A stretch of DNA of 64,000 nucleotides from assembly GCA_903632075.3 (NCBI GenBank), contig CAHIKZ030002092.1, forward strand, positions 1 to 64,000, given 5' to 3'. Below are positions 25,063-37,009 of this stretch, piece after piece. A model generated the notes under the pieces. The model was not told where the DNA came from. It did not search any database and saw only the letters and a program-made list of their open reading frames with translations. Each line of letters opens with the position of its first letter. The stretch's first letter is position 1. This DNA is from Acanthosepion pharaonis. Lineage: Eukaryota > Mollusca > Cephalopoda > Sepiida > Sepiidae. A program made the translations under genes and the position numbers.

Positions 25063-25278
25063 GGCAGCATTATCACACTATTTTAAAGTAATAAGTTTTG
25101 TATTAAATAGTATGAGGGTGGGCTGGAAAGTTACTAGGCTGACAATGAAGAAGTGATGCTTGAGCTGTGAAATTAATTTCAACTGTTATTAATAACTGTA
25201 TTGTTTCTTTCCTGGTAAACTGAAGTCTTCTTTGAACAGTCAGATATCAAAATAACTCGTTGCAATTTCTCTTGAAAA

Positions 25279-26470
25279 TGGACAAAATTTGACATTGTGG
25301 TGTTATCCTGTACCTGCAAAAGAAGGGTTTAGCCCATAAGGACATTCATGTTGACATGATTGCAACATTAGATGATGACCCAGCTATATTAACAGTACAA
25401 AAGTGGACAGCTGAATTTAGGAGGAGAAGGGAAAGTCTTGAAGGTCTGGATATCTTAACTGCTCCCACCAAAGAAAACATTGATCGTGTTCGCCACATGG
25501 TGATGGATGACAAGCAATTGATTATAAATAAAATAGGCAATGCTATTAACATATCCCATGAGAAAGTTGAGAATATTCTGCACAATGAACTTGGCATGAA
25601 GATTTCTGCTTGGTGGATCTTTTGACACCTAATCAAAAAAAGCACAGACTGATCACATCATGGGAAAATCTGAAATTGAGGCAAATCCAGTTGGATTCCT
25701 TGAATGTTCCCTAACCTAAAATGAGTGTTGGGTTCATCACTGAACATCAGAGACAACGAGACAATCCATACAGTGGGAACACCCTGTTCACCTGCTCCAA
25801 AAAAGACAAAGATCAATTCATCTGCAGGGCAAGTGATGGGCAGCAGATTTTTGGGATGCAAAAGGCATTAGGTTTATTGACTATCTTCAAAATGGGCCAT
25901 ACCATCAATGGAGAATACTATCCCAATTGCTGAGGCAGTTCCAAAAGGCTATTAAAAATAAATGCCCAGGGAAACTGATGAAAGGAGTTTTGTTTAACCC
26001 AGGCAATGCTCTAGAGAGAAAGCAGACTTTGGGGCTCTTGCTTAAACTTTTGAATTTTAAGAATATTTTTGGTACATTTTAATTTGTGGGAAAACAGCTG
26101 CATTTGTTTTCATCCACAACCAATCAAAAGGTTTCTCTCCAAATTCCGAGAAGAGACTTTAGAGCCTACCTGAACGAATAAATAGGGGACCTTGGATTGA
26201 ATTTACCATCTGTTTTTTAACTCGGCTCATGTGGTCTGTCTTTGTTGTGTGCCCTAATAAATTGAATGTTACCTTAAACATTTGCTTTTTTAGTAGGGCT
26301 TTTAAATTATATATTACCTCAAATATTTTTTTGTATGTTTTTTATTTTTTAACATATAAAAAATCCTTTAATGGCTGCTGTGTGTGACTGTTGCTTTGAA
26401 CTGGTTTGTCACCCTCCCTATTCTCCTGATTTGCCTAACATCTCTTCCCTAACATGAAAAAACACTGACA
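25279..26470 (+). pseudogene. mariner transposase pseudogene
   Basis: Family landmarks in order are the paired HTH region (25279-25620), a linker, and catalytic-domain blocks. The longest intact frame is 25356-25625. Frameshifts and stops occur after LGMKISAWWIF, and the catalytic domain is split by an insertion. It cannot encode a functional enzyme. Confidence 0.75.
26013..26372. mobile_element. Insertion nested in the mariner element
   Basis: About 360 bases interrupt the mariner catalytic domain. The start follows GGCAATGCTC and the end precedes GGCTGCTG, both mariner sequence. The insert is AT-rich with a moderately GC-rich core (26150-26260). No protein or tRNA-derived box was recognised. 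The borders are approximate. Confidence 0.5.
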
Positions 26471-26738
26471 TATCTACTGTTTATCACTTTTTTTTATCAA
26501 CAAGATGGTCTTCAAATGTCAGTTTATCTGGAAAAAAAACAATTCATTTATTAATAAGTTGAAATTAATGCATGCAAGATTTCACAGCACTAGCATAACT
26601 CCTTCACAGACATAGGAACTTTTCAGCCCATTAAAAAGAAGAATTTTTTTTTTTTTTTTTTACAAAAGAAAGATACTTTTCGCAAAAGACAGAAAATCAG
26701 TAAGAAAAAGCAAGACTGTGTTCTGTCAAATTAATTAA

Positions 26739-28165
26739 TGTCACGATAAGGGAGTGATGCGCCAAATGAAACGGAATTCTAAAAGATAAACAAAGCCGGC
26801 CGACACATGCGACCATGGAAGAAGTTTGGCTTGGGACCATCCTGGAGAATAGCTATTAATTATCTTTCAGAGATATCATTTAACTTTAATTCCTGATTTC
26901 AGCGAGGGAAGCCATCGGGCATATGTACAAATCTTGACATGAAAAAGAGAGTCGAAAAGGGGATCATTATTATTGCTTATTCAAACTGTTGACTCGAAAA
27001 TGAGCATCTGGCGATAAGAAAATTTTAAGACATGAGAAAAATAATGAATTTAATTGTCAGGTGGGCACGGCTACCAAGTTGAAAGGTGACCAGTGGAGAA
27101 CCCAGATGTCGGTTTTTTTGACAGTGATTAATGAGTCGATAGAGGTCCAGGCTAAGTGGATTTGGGTGTCCCCAAAATTACGATGTGAATAAGAATTATT
27201 CGGCAATCTGGGATTTGTAAATGTTTTGGCTGAAGGAAAAGGAAAATGAAAAAAAAATGGATTTTGTAAACATGAGGGCCAGTCTAGCCACACCCACACT
27301 GCCGAGAGATCATTGGCCAACTGGTAGCATGGGTGATAGGCAGAGGTGAATGTATGAGAAAGACAGAGAAGTTGTTAACATGCACCGAGGGGATTGGTAT
27401 GAGATACCAATGTGAGAGAGGAAGAGTCTGGGAAGATAACTCTCCTCCGACCTTCCCTCACGGACGAGGGAGAAACCCCTGAAATGGAAAGTGATTAATC
27501 TTCCAAAAATGGGAAGTAATTAATTTTCCTGGCCTAAGAACAAAGAGAATTCTTGTTGGGAATTGAGAATTGTCAAAGAACCCAAACCACGTCGGACCCC
27601 CCACCCCCCAAACCGAGTTTGGGTCGGTGCCCATATAAACAAACATCTCAAAGCAGTGGGGTAGAGTTTCGGCAGAGTTTTCAGGGAGTTCGGAGTTCCA
27701 GACAGTTCAAGTTTGGAGTTAGTTCGAGAGTGTTGCCTTACAGAAGCTGACCGAAAGATTTCCACATCCTTTTCGACTTAGTCTTCCTAAAAAGCAAGTT
27801 TTTATTGACGAATGACTTAAGATACCATAACTCGCTTAAGAAACACAAAAAGTGTCACAGATCCATAAGAGAAGGCTGGGAGAGAAACACTCCTGTATTC
27901 AACAGATAAAGTTAATTGTTATTTCTCAACATATTTGAACCTCTTGAGTGTTTTATTATTTTCTTTTACTTACGCTTGTGTGGTATCACCTTTACCCCAG
28001 ATTCAGCTTGCGCTACAGCCCGACGCCTGATTGATTTCATCTACCTAAGATCAAAGTCACAATGTGGGTAGGTTAAACTTGAGACCAAAGTAGTTACTTC
28101 AGTAACCAGATGTTGGAAGTGAGCTGGGAACAACAAGTTGGTATCGACCGCCGGTGGGTGTCACA
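26739..28165 (+). mobile_element. Candidate solo LTR-like block with TATA box
   Basis: About 1.4 kb richer in GC than the surroundings. It starts TGTCACGATAAGG and ends GGGTGTCACA, the TG...CA ends of an LTR, and has a TATATAAA-type box at 27633-27640 with GC-rich sequence upstream. Flanking 5-mers (ATTAA, AGATA) do not match, so the borders are uncertain. No internal retroelement protein was found next to it. Small frames at 27458-27765 are on both strands and not convincing. Confidence 0.35.
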
Positions 28166-29561
28166 AGATATTCTCTAGAGAAAATACTTATTGACTGGAA
28201 TCAAAGGTTGACTGGCAATCTAATTTTTATTTCTAAGAAAGAAAAATATTTTTCATGCTAAAACAATGCATTATTATGAATTTTCTTGTTTGTCTCGCTT
28301 ATGGAGTATAGTGTGAGAGGTGAAATTTTAAGTTTGGGTGGGATTGGTCATTAGGTACAGTCTTAGGTCTCAGGTCTGTTTAACTTTAGTGTTGCTTTCA
28401 TTTGATAAAGGAATTATTCATTAAATGGGTGACAAAGCAAATTTTTACAGGTCAGGTTTGTTTTGATCAGGAATATAATACACTTTCAGATAGAATTGAC
28501 AATGACACCTGTGATAATCAGGTCAAATGAAGCCGAGATTCCAGAACATGGAAAATGTTCCATTGAAGGTGAATATGAGTGATACAAGGCCACCATTTTT
28601 GATTGGCCTGCCAGTGAGAGAAGGGCTGGGATGAAGCTTCTCATCTCCCTTCCGATATTTAAGACACAGGGCCATTATGTTATTTGGACCACAAATCATA
28701 TTGGGTTTTTGGGAGATTTCCTTCCTCACCTTCAAGGCACATGGCATAAACCATGTATTATTAAAGAAGTTTGGTCGACCCAGTGCAATTATATTTCACC
28801 CGAATAAAAGCATTTTGTTAAAAGAGCAGAGGTAAGATTGAACTGGTCTCCCTGCTAGTAGACTCTCCCTGCCAGATGACTGTGGTGCGATTTTTGAATT
28901 CTCTCAATCAACTGGCTTCATTTAAATAGTTGAACGACTGGACTGTTTAGCCATAACTACAACTGCCAGTCAACATCTTCCTCCCAACTTAATTTCTTAT
29001 ACATGGAAACTTCTTCAAATCCCTTTTGTTTATGTATTCATGATATTCATCATAGTACCATAAATAAAAGTTGTTATTTTTACACTTCTTAATGACTGTT
29101 GTTGAAGTTAATTAAGTTTACTGATGACACTGGAAACTTTAGTCTTTCACAAGAATAGCCAGGACAGAGAGGAGTCAAGCCTGATCTTTGACAGTTCTTC
29201 AATATTTCTGTGGATACTGAAACACGAAAACACATGTGGACACAGGATTGGTACAGAGTGGGCTGACTGGAGACAAACCAAAAGTAAGATTGGCATTCCG
29301 TAAAGGATGCTGCAACAAGGCTACAGAATTATGATGGTTTTAAATTTATACCACATTTATAAGAGCTGGTGGGGGGCAGGATTAAAATTTCAGAAAAATC
29401 AAATGTTAAGAGAATTCATAGAATATTATTAAATGAAAAAAATTTCTTACAATTGAAAAAAATATTGCTCCTTCACTTCAAATTCTACTTGCTTCCAGAC
29501 TCACTGAAGTCCAACTTTCACAAATTTAATTGCAAGGAAAACAAGGAATCAGAATTCTTAC
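28166..29561. other. Intron sequence, nothing recognised
   Basis: No recognisable feature. Checked for the missing SMG1 exon because it adjoins the preceding exon; nothing matching was seen. Confidence 0.4.
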
Positions 29562-29653
29562 CAGATACAAAATTCATTGGAGCATTTTCATCATCTTCAC
29601 TCTCTTTTTCTGTCAGCAAGGGGGGAGCAAAAGAAATTAATTTGTCATATATT
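29562..29653 (-). CDS. SMG1: SMG1 exon (10th in window)
   Basis: The acceptor is TTACAG before AATATATGAC (29653) and the donor is TCTG|GTAAG (29562). The peptide G-IYDKLISFAPPLLTEKES, followed by an acidic EDDENAP stretch, matches the IYNNLVSFASPLVT segment of vertebrate SMG1. It joins the previous exon in phase 2 and leaves one base of a split codon, so the next exon must begin with two bases. The last exon begins in phase 0, so the two cannot be neighbours in the mRNA. Confidence 0.93.
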
Positions 29654-30222
29654 CTGTAATAAAGAAAACAAAAATGAATATTATAAAGTTATTAGTTTCG
29701 TAGACTGTATTTAAAAGAAAAATTAAAATCGTATATTTCAATTCATTTCTTTTCAGATACAAAAATTAATTTTCATTTGGAGGCATGCAGAGTTATAATC
29801 CAACAAAACATGTTACAAAGTATTTAATTCCTTAAATACCAAAATACTTATAAAATTTACTTGTTCATTTTTCACTTTCAGGTATGTAATATACAAAATT
29901 TTATTCATCATTAATTCAGATTCTTAGAGATGAAGCCCAATATTTTTTAAGAATAAAATAGAAAAAATGATTACATATTGTAACCAGTTCCAAAACAAGG
30001 TTTTATTCAAAGGTTTTATTAAATTTTGTTGCTAATATTGCCATCAAATATTTGTTATACACCTGGGAGTTGAAAAATAAATAAAAACACCTTAATTTCA
30101 CAGTATCTCTGATTAAAATGGACTGCAGTAACTACTTATGGTCAAGTAAAATTTATTTACTTATTTGTTCTAGATCTCTGGCATACTAAATCAAATACAA
30201 ATGGGGAAGTTTATAAACTTAC
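29654..30222 (-). other. SMG1 intron, 569 bases
   Basis: GT-AG intron, AT-rich, no other feature. Confidence 0.8.
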
Positions 30223-30407
30223 CCTGTAGTCTGTTTCTTAAGAGAATTGATCATTTTTTCTGCTTCAGCCATATCAGCTTTGGAAACATCTTCACTCACT
30301 GCTAATTTTAAAGCCACAGTCAAAGTTTCAGAGAAAGTCTTATAAGTTGACAGATAATCTCTTATACTACCTGGTTGTGGAGTAAAGCCATGATCTTGTT
30401 CTTCAAG
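30223..30407 (-). CDS. SMG1: SMG1 exon (9th in window)
   Basis: The acceptor TTTAG precedes CTTGAAGAAC (30407) and the donor is ACAGG|GTAAGT (30223), giving 61 codons plus two bases. The peptide reads LEEQDHGFTPQPGSIRDYLS and ends EKMINSLKKQTTG. It aligns with the VRQFLGEYKSWQDN...LKELKTQSQS region of vertebrate SMG1 and is predicted helical. Confidence 0.93.
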
Positions 30408-31603
30408 CTAAAGAAAAAAAAAAGATTTAATTAACAAAATTGAAAAATATACCAAAGTGACCTAACAGCTAAGTCAAAGAATTAACAATAAAAGGACAAA
30501 GTAGTCAAAAGATACTCAAAAGCTTGTGTGAAAACATTTAAAAATTTAACTTTGAAGCTTTCTATATTAGACTAGCATGTATATTTAGTGTTACTCAGAG
30601 AGAAAAAAAATCTTCAAACACAGGAAAAAATATTCTTTAATATAAATGAAAAAGAAAAAAAATTTACACATGAAAAGTAGCTGTTATTAAAAAAATATTC
30701 AGATGCCCTAAATAAAACAAATGATGTCAGTCACTTAATTTAACAGAAACTCTAGGTACATAACATTAATGTGCTTCTCCCATGAGGTGCCAGTTTGAAA
30801 AGGTTGTTTGGGGATTTATGTCTAGAATCACCAACAAATTTAGCATAGGAAAAAGTGGAGAAAAACTAAGTTGAGGCCAGTGATGCTGATAGATAGCCTT
30901 AGTAGTGCACACTGAGAAATGAAGTTTTTCATTTAAATTAAAGGAGGGAAAGTCTGGCGGAATCTTAGGAATTTTTGCCTACCCCAGTTATGATAGCAAT
31001 AAACTTCAAAAGAGACAATAAGTAAGCTTGTCAAATGGTGGGAGGAAGAGGAGAAGGAAAAAAAAAAAAAAAAGTGATGCTTTTATCTGAGGCATATTTG
31101 AATATTCATACCATCCTTTAATGTAAAAAAGGAGGATACTCACCCAAAAGAGGCATAGTAACTATTTGCAGTGACAGTGTAATAAGCCTGACAGTGAGAG
31201 TAATAAGTCTTGTGATAGTAGATACAGGGCTTATATCTGGGAGAACAGCTATCAGTGTCTATTTTCTTTCTTTACAATAGGTAGTTTCCTCTGCAATGTA
31301 GCAAAAGCTGCATTATAGTAAGGCAAGTTCCAATGCACAAAACAGGCAGATCAAGATATCTGAAAAGCATGATAGGCATCCCAACGTTTTAGTTGAAGCC
31401 TGTGAAGAGAAACAGCAGACAACCGCAGAGTTGAGGAACATAATCATCTTCTAAACAGGCTCCAAAGAATTATGCTAATTGATTTGCATAGTACTTTGAT
31501 CTGTAAGGTACTTACCAAGAATCTAGTATAACAGTTTTGTGTTTATCTCTGTAATAAAAACAGAAAATACTTCACAAAACTTGTTCATAAATAGAAACCT
31601 TAC
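30408..31603 (-). other. SMG1 intron, 1196 bases
   Basis: GT-AG intron. The part 30770-31440 is less AT-rich than usual and may be an old repeat, but no family was recognised. Confidence 0.6.
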
Positions 31604-31702
31604 CTTTGCAACTGACTTCAAAATTGTTCGTATTTCTGACATCAGTTTGTGGTGTGCAGTAACAATTGATTTGATGCTTACAACTTGGTGGGTTAAGTGT
31701 TC
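31604..31702 (-). CDS. SMG1: SMG1 exon (8th in window)
   Basis: The acceptor is TTTAAG before GAACACTTAACC (31702) and the donor is GCAAAG|GTAAGG (31604), giving exactly 33 codons in phase 0. The segments VVSIKSIVTAHHKL and IRTILKSVAK match the IQNLVDNIKTVLTGHNRQL...LLKAMAK helix of vertebrate SMG1. Confidence 0.94.
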
Positions 31703-32630
31703 CTTAAATATATAAAAACAAATTTCAGGCAACAAAAAGATCATCATAGTTTGAAATACTGAATTATTATGACTAGTTAAATTTAACTCCACAAATTCAA
31801 TATTTTAATGAAAATTTTTATGAATGCTTATTATGTGAATAGTTGATGTATATTAGATACGCAGTTCAATGTTTTTAAAAAAAATTATACATAGATTATA
31901 TCACTTTATTTTTTAATCATTTGTATTTTATTATGGTTAAAAGTTAATTTATGACATACTGCCTTTTATTAGAAAAACTTGCACTATATAAATCAACTGG
32001 TCCACATGAAAAATAAAAAAAATTTTGTGGATCTGTATTCTCTGTTGGCTTTACCCTCTCAGAATAAAAAATATTGATGCTTTATCATTTTATCCTGTCC
32101 ATAATATAAATACTCTATCAAATTGAAACCAGACTTCATAAAGAGTTATCTGTACTTTTTTTTTTTTTTTTAATTATAAATATCCGGTTTGAAACTGTGC
32201 TTACATCATTGATACCTGTGTAGTATTACAAATTGAGAAAAAGGATAGCAATAGTAAGCAGTTATAAACGATGTATGCACACTTTCAAAGTTGATATTTA
32301 TAAACAAAGTAAAAAACAGTTTCACACAATATTTATATTATGCCCAGGACTGCACTTCTAAAATGATAAAAAAAAAAAATAATGTATTTTTAAATTCTGA
32401 CAAATGTTGTGGGTAAGGAAAAATCTAATGAATGCTAATCTAAAGAAATTTCCTTTTTTTTCTTTTTATTTTTACAAGAAAAACTTTAGTGCTGAAAAAC
32501 TTATATACATCACTTTCTAAATTATTAAACAGTAAAGCCAGTCAGATTTCAAGAATTGAAATATTTTAAAATTTGGGACATATAAATATTTAACAACTTG
32601 TATACAGCATGCTAAATAAGAAAGTTTCAC
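31703..32630 (-). other. SMG1 intron, 928 bases
   Basis: GT-AG intron, AT-rich, with a T run near 32157-32171. No other feature. Confidence 0.75.
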
Positions 32631-32756
32631 CTTTGTCATATCCAGAGCTTCTTTCAACCTTAAATATTTGGATTTCACCTCTTTTATTTCTCCTAGTACA
32701 GCCTCTCGGGTAGATGTAATGTAACTTTCATCAATGGACTGTCCATCAATTGGCGG
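32631..32756 (-). CDS. SMG1: SMG1 exon (7th in window)
   Basis: The acceptor TTTTTAG precedes CCGCCAATTG (32756) and the donor is ACAAAG|GTGAAA (32631), giving 42 codons in phase 0. The peptide starts PPIDGQSIDESYITSTREA and ends LKEALDMTK. Sequence conservation is weak here, but its length and phase fit the SMG1 segment between the ELELRLL and IETVCETI blocks. Confidence 0.88.
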
Positions 32757-34005
32757 CTAAAAAAAAAAAATAAAAAAAAATAAAAAATAAGATGCTACTA
32801 TCTAAATCAAACTTTCCCTAGCTGCCACCCTCTTGTCTTCCAGGCCAGATTCCCTAACGCCCACACTCATTCCCATATGAAAACACTTTTATTCTATTAG
32901 ATATGTCGGCATTCAGAATTGAGAAATGTTTTTTTTCAAAGACCAAAAAATTAATGAATGTTAAGGTTAATTTTTTTGGGGGGTGGGGGAGAGAGACAAA
33001 TATTGCATAATAGTAATATAATGATTCAATATAATTCGCAATTATTGATCATTATATATTCTATTTATTTCTATTTAAATATGTAACAATTATAATTTCT
33101 TTCAACTTTTCCCAGTTAGGGTGTTTTTTCTGTCTTAGTATTTGTTTTTGTACAACTACCCTGAAAGACATCTGTTATTTAACTAAAGTAATATTTATCA
33201 ACTTTGCTTTGTGCACATATATTATATTGGTATTAAGAATGAAATAAAATGAACAAAATAAATAAAATTGCATTCTTGTGTGGCCTCATTCCCAATATCT
33301 GTTACACATGATATCAGACAAGATCATTTCAAAAGGTCCAGTTTCCAAAAGAATACCAAGATGTAAACAAAGGAATTTTAACTACCACATACACCCCATT
33401 GGTTCTTGATAATGACTGTAATAGTCAAAATACTTGAACAAAAATAAAATATGAACTTCAAGCACAATACCCAACACCTTATCCAGTCATGTGTAGGTTG
33501 TTCAGTAAACACCACCAACATGTTTAGTGCTTTTGAAATCCTGTGGCATTAAAGGGATAGTGACTGGAACAAGTGAAGGATGTCACTGGAGGTTCCCAGC
33601 TTGAACTTTTTTACACATGGTTGTTAAAATGTAGATGATAATTTTGCACAACGTCTGCAAGCAATTATATAACTCATATCCTCCTTTCATAACAAAGCTG
33701 CCTTTTTTAGGATGGTCCTCCTCCAAAGGAGGACAGGTCAAGAAAAGGTGACCAAAAAATTGCTTACTCACTTTTGCCCCTGTCATTTGGTGCAAATGAC
33801 TGGGCATCCAAAACTGCACCAGAACAATAAAAGAGTCAAACATTTTAGGACTGCTTTGATTGTCTGCATGCTAAAAAAAAAACAAAAAAAAACATAACCA
33901 CTCTCTTGGAAACTAGTCTAGCTGATTTTGGTAAAATACACCTTTTTCTGGACTGAGACAGCTGAGAGAGAATAAGGGCTGAGGTTTGCTATTCAGAAAG
34001 ATCTG

Positions 34006-34305
34006 GTGAAACATTTGGAATTCCTACATGTTGGTACCAATAAGAGACTGATGTCCTTGCATATTTGCATTGGCAGAAATAAGTATGTAACCATCTTTAG
34101 TTGCTATGCTCCAACCATGAAGTCTATTGACAAAATTAAGGAGAATTTCTACTTTGAAGTATTCAACCAGTTAAGAAGTACTTCCATCCATGATAAACTT
34201 CTCCTGGGCAATTTCAATGCATGTGTACATTGCAATACATCAGTATGGAGAAAACTAGCTAGAGACATCCCTGATATAACCACTATCATCTTATCGACTA
34301 TGTGA
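34006..34305 (+). pseudogene. LINE endonuclease domain fragment
   Basis: The longest intact frame (99 codons) of the LINE APE endonuclease. It contains YVTIFSCYAPTMKS, an LLLGNFNA motif in which the catalytic Asp of GDFNA is Asn, and an altered downstream region. Loss of that Asp and the stop after LSTM mean it is not functional. Confidence 0.65.
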
Positions 34306-35902
34306 TTCTGAGGTCTTCTCCAAGAAGGGTGTAAAAAATGACTTGTTCCTTCTCCACTGGTGAGTGTTGGTCTGGTGTTAATACGATCCAAGGTTAACTT
34401 CACTATACATAGTCTAGTTTGTAACAACCACACTCCACCAGCTCAAAGAGTAGATATCAAAAAGCTCAGCAATTCATAACTTAAAATCTTTTCAGACCTT
34501 TCATGACAACAACTTCCCAGACAGTGCAGACATTGACTTAACATGGTCTGTTTTTAAAAAGTGCTGTACACAAGTCATCCCAGGGAATGCTTGGATATGT
34601 CAAGAGGAAACCTCAAAACTGGTTTGACTCAAATGATCCAAGTATTCTCCTCCTTTTGGATATTATGCACAAATACCATCATAAATGGATGTCAGATAAG
34701 AACAATATCACAAAGTGCAATGAATTCAAGGAAGCCAGAAACTTATACCAATTTCATTTATGGAAAATGAAGATTAACAAATGCAGAACTAGTCTTTCCA
34801 ATCCTGCACTCAATTTTTTTGTCCATTTTGGCATTACTGGATACAATGGAGCCAAAATAGATGAAAGAAGAAACAATTTTCAGAACTTTTCCAACATAAA
34901 CAGCTGGTGGATGGTTACAGATAGGCTGATGGACAGAAATATCTTTAAACTCCTAAGGAACTGATCCTGAATCCCAGATTAAACGTGATCATAAATTTTA
35001 CAAATCACAAGATTGCTGCCACATTTGTATCTCTCTGCTGGTATGTCATCATTACCAAAGGATTTTTCATTTGTCAGTTGTTTTATGGCCCCTTTTTTAT
35101 CTCAGCAATAGATGTAGCTGATACCACACAAGCCTATTCTTGAAGGGCTAAGTTAAGATTCTATCAATATTCGAACCTATGTTTAGATTAATTGAGATTG
35201 GAGTTGAGCCATTTGACACATGGTGACAAGAGAAGGCACAGAAATTGCAGGATGCTACTGATAGATGTGATTTTAAATCATTCTATCAGAATCTAAGTGG
35301 GTGTCTTTGGACCTGTGCCAAAAAAAAAAAAAAAGAAAAAAAAAGAGCACTAAATGCTGGGCAGAACATTTCTCAAATGTTCTAAACATGGATTCGAATG
35401 TTGACGAGAATCTTAACTTACCACACAGGCCTATTCTCGAAGGGCTATCTACTCCATCTATTGCCAAGATAAAAAGGGCCATAAAACAACTGACAAATGA
35501 GAAGTCCTTTGGCAATGATGACATGCTAACAGAGATATACAAATGTGGTAGCAATCCCATGATCTGTAAAATTTATGATTTTTTTTTTTTTTTAAATCTC
35601 AAATTCAGGATCAGTTCCTTCAGAGTTTAAAGACACCTCTGTCCATCAGCCTATCTGTAACAATCAACCAGCTGTTTATCTCTTTCACTACAGTTTTATA
35701 CACACTAGGAGCTTATTTACATAGATTTATTGTCTGTTTTCTTCTTTTAGTAATAAATTTATTTTAGTCATGCCTTCTTATTTACTCCCCATTCACTTTT
35801 TCAGTTTCACCGTTTATGATTATTTCTTGTACATTTGTCTTCTTTTATTCCCAACTAATTTTTCTGAAGAAGCATTGGATGAAGAAAAAGAATGGGCTCA
35901 TC

Positions 35903-35904
<2 letters not shown>

Positions 35905-35975
<71 letters not shown>
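35905..35975. repeat. (AT)n followed by (AAAT)n microsatellite
   Basis: About 22 bases of alternating AT and then about 48 bases of AAAT units, interrupting the LINE. Confidence 0.93.
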
Positions 35976-35976
<1 letters not shown>

Positions 35977-36110
35977 AGGCACTGCTCAGACCTTGCTTGT
36001 TTCGCAACAATTTGTTGACACATTGGATCTAACAATGGTCCCCTCCCCCAAGGATGCAGATTCAAATCCAGTTGGAGTGCGCATATTTTTATTTTTAAGA
36101 TTTCACAAAT
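35976..36110 (+). repeat. Possible tRNA-derived SINE piece
   Basis: GATTCAAATCC near 36059-36069 resembles a Pol III B box (GGTTCGANTCC). It follows the AAAT tract and sits between two LINE segments. An A box was not convincing. Confidence 0.25.
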
Positions 36111-37009
36111 ATTCATGCCAGTAGACAAAATATAAATATGCTTTTTAATAAATAAATGGAACATCTACTCAAATATGAGTAGCTACTAATAACTTTTAAT
36201 GTGATAAACAATGCATGTGTGTGTGTGTGTCAGTCAATCAGCATCAATGATGTGGTGCTTGCATATATCTGGGTTTTACCATGGAAATTGACTAAAATAT
36301 TGCCAAAGTAGGAGCAGTGATGGTCAAATTGAGCAACCACCAATGAGAGAATACTCATCTGACCTTGCCCACCAAAATAAAGTATCCCAGGCATGTATCT
36401 TTAGTACTCTGCTTTATGGCAATGAAACCAGGACAACATCAGGTAGGTAAACCAGCTGGAAAGCTTCCATCTCTGCTACCTACAATGTATCCTCAAAGCT
36501 ACTAACACTGCTGTGCAGGAGCAAGCAAACTTCTGGGGCATGCCTCTCCTCCTCTGTCAATATCATCTATGATAGTTGGTTCACTTACATCAAATGAATG
36601 ATATACCAAAAGACATGTATAGTGAGCAGACCAAGTGATACTGTTCAGCAAGACACCCTGCACTACATTTCAAAGATATCTGCAAGAAGGACCTGAAACT
36701 CACAAGTATTGACCCTGATAAATGAGAACAGCTAGCAGATGATTGCAGCCAGTCTGTTCAAAGAAGAGTCATGAAGGGCAGGAAAAAACAAAACCAACAG
36801 TTGGAGGTCAGAAGGTAATGAAGGAAGCAGGGAGAGCACTCTCAGACCTTCATTCCAGCTTTATCTATCATACCTGCAGATAAGACTGCCATGCAGATAT
36901 CGAGCTGTTAAACCACACCAGTCACTTCTCACAAAAGGACTGAATTTTGACCAAACTACCTCATGGGATAAATAATGTTTACTAGATACACTGAAAATTC
37001 AAAACAACT

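Larger units (their letters stand above)
25111..26628 (+). mobile_element. mariner transposon, nearly full span, inactivated, with nested insertion
   Basis: The left end GAGGGTGGGCTGGAAAGT (25114) and the right end ACTTTTCAGCCCA near 26610-26622 form mariner-type inverted ends. The transposase N-terminus is readable from 25279 (MDKI), with a clear helix-turn-helix region, KENIDRVRHMVMDDKQL, at 25468-25519. Later blocks occur in shifted frames: GHTINGEYY at 25899-25925, GNA from the HDNAP-type motif near 26005, and HPPYSPDL-like near 26410-26435. The last two should be about 35 codons apart but are separated by about 360 extra bases, so foreign DNA is inserted between them. Confidence 0.8.
33960..36940 (+). 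mobile_element. APE-type LINE, fragmented but spanning endonuclease to C-terminal end
   Basis: Reading forward there is first an exonuclease-endonuclease-phosphatase domain (RGLRFAIQKD near 33975; SCYAPTMKSIDK near 34103; LLLGNFNACVH near 34200, where the family usually has GDFNA). A linker near 34587-34800 (KRKPQNWFDSND) comes next. Then there is the start of a reverse transcriptase region (CWAEHFSNVLN near 35357; IKRAIKQLTNEKSFGNDDM near 35469-35525). Pieces of the C-terminal region lie near 36380-36450 and 36855-36905, ending in a Cys/His-rich finger-like tail. The central RT with its catalytic YxDD is missing; AT/AAAT repeats and a possible SINE occupy 35905-36100. Confidence 0.75.

Noticed and set aside
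25346..25645. Minus-strand 99-codon frame
   Set aside because: Shadow of the mariner transposase on the opposite strand.
33583..33897. Overlapping frames on both strands considered as a gene
   Set aside because: No recognisable domain and no splice or start context; likely old repeat.
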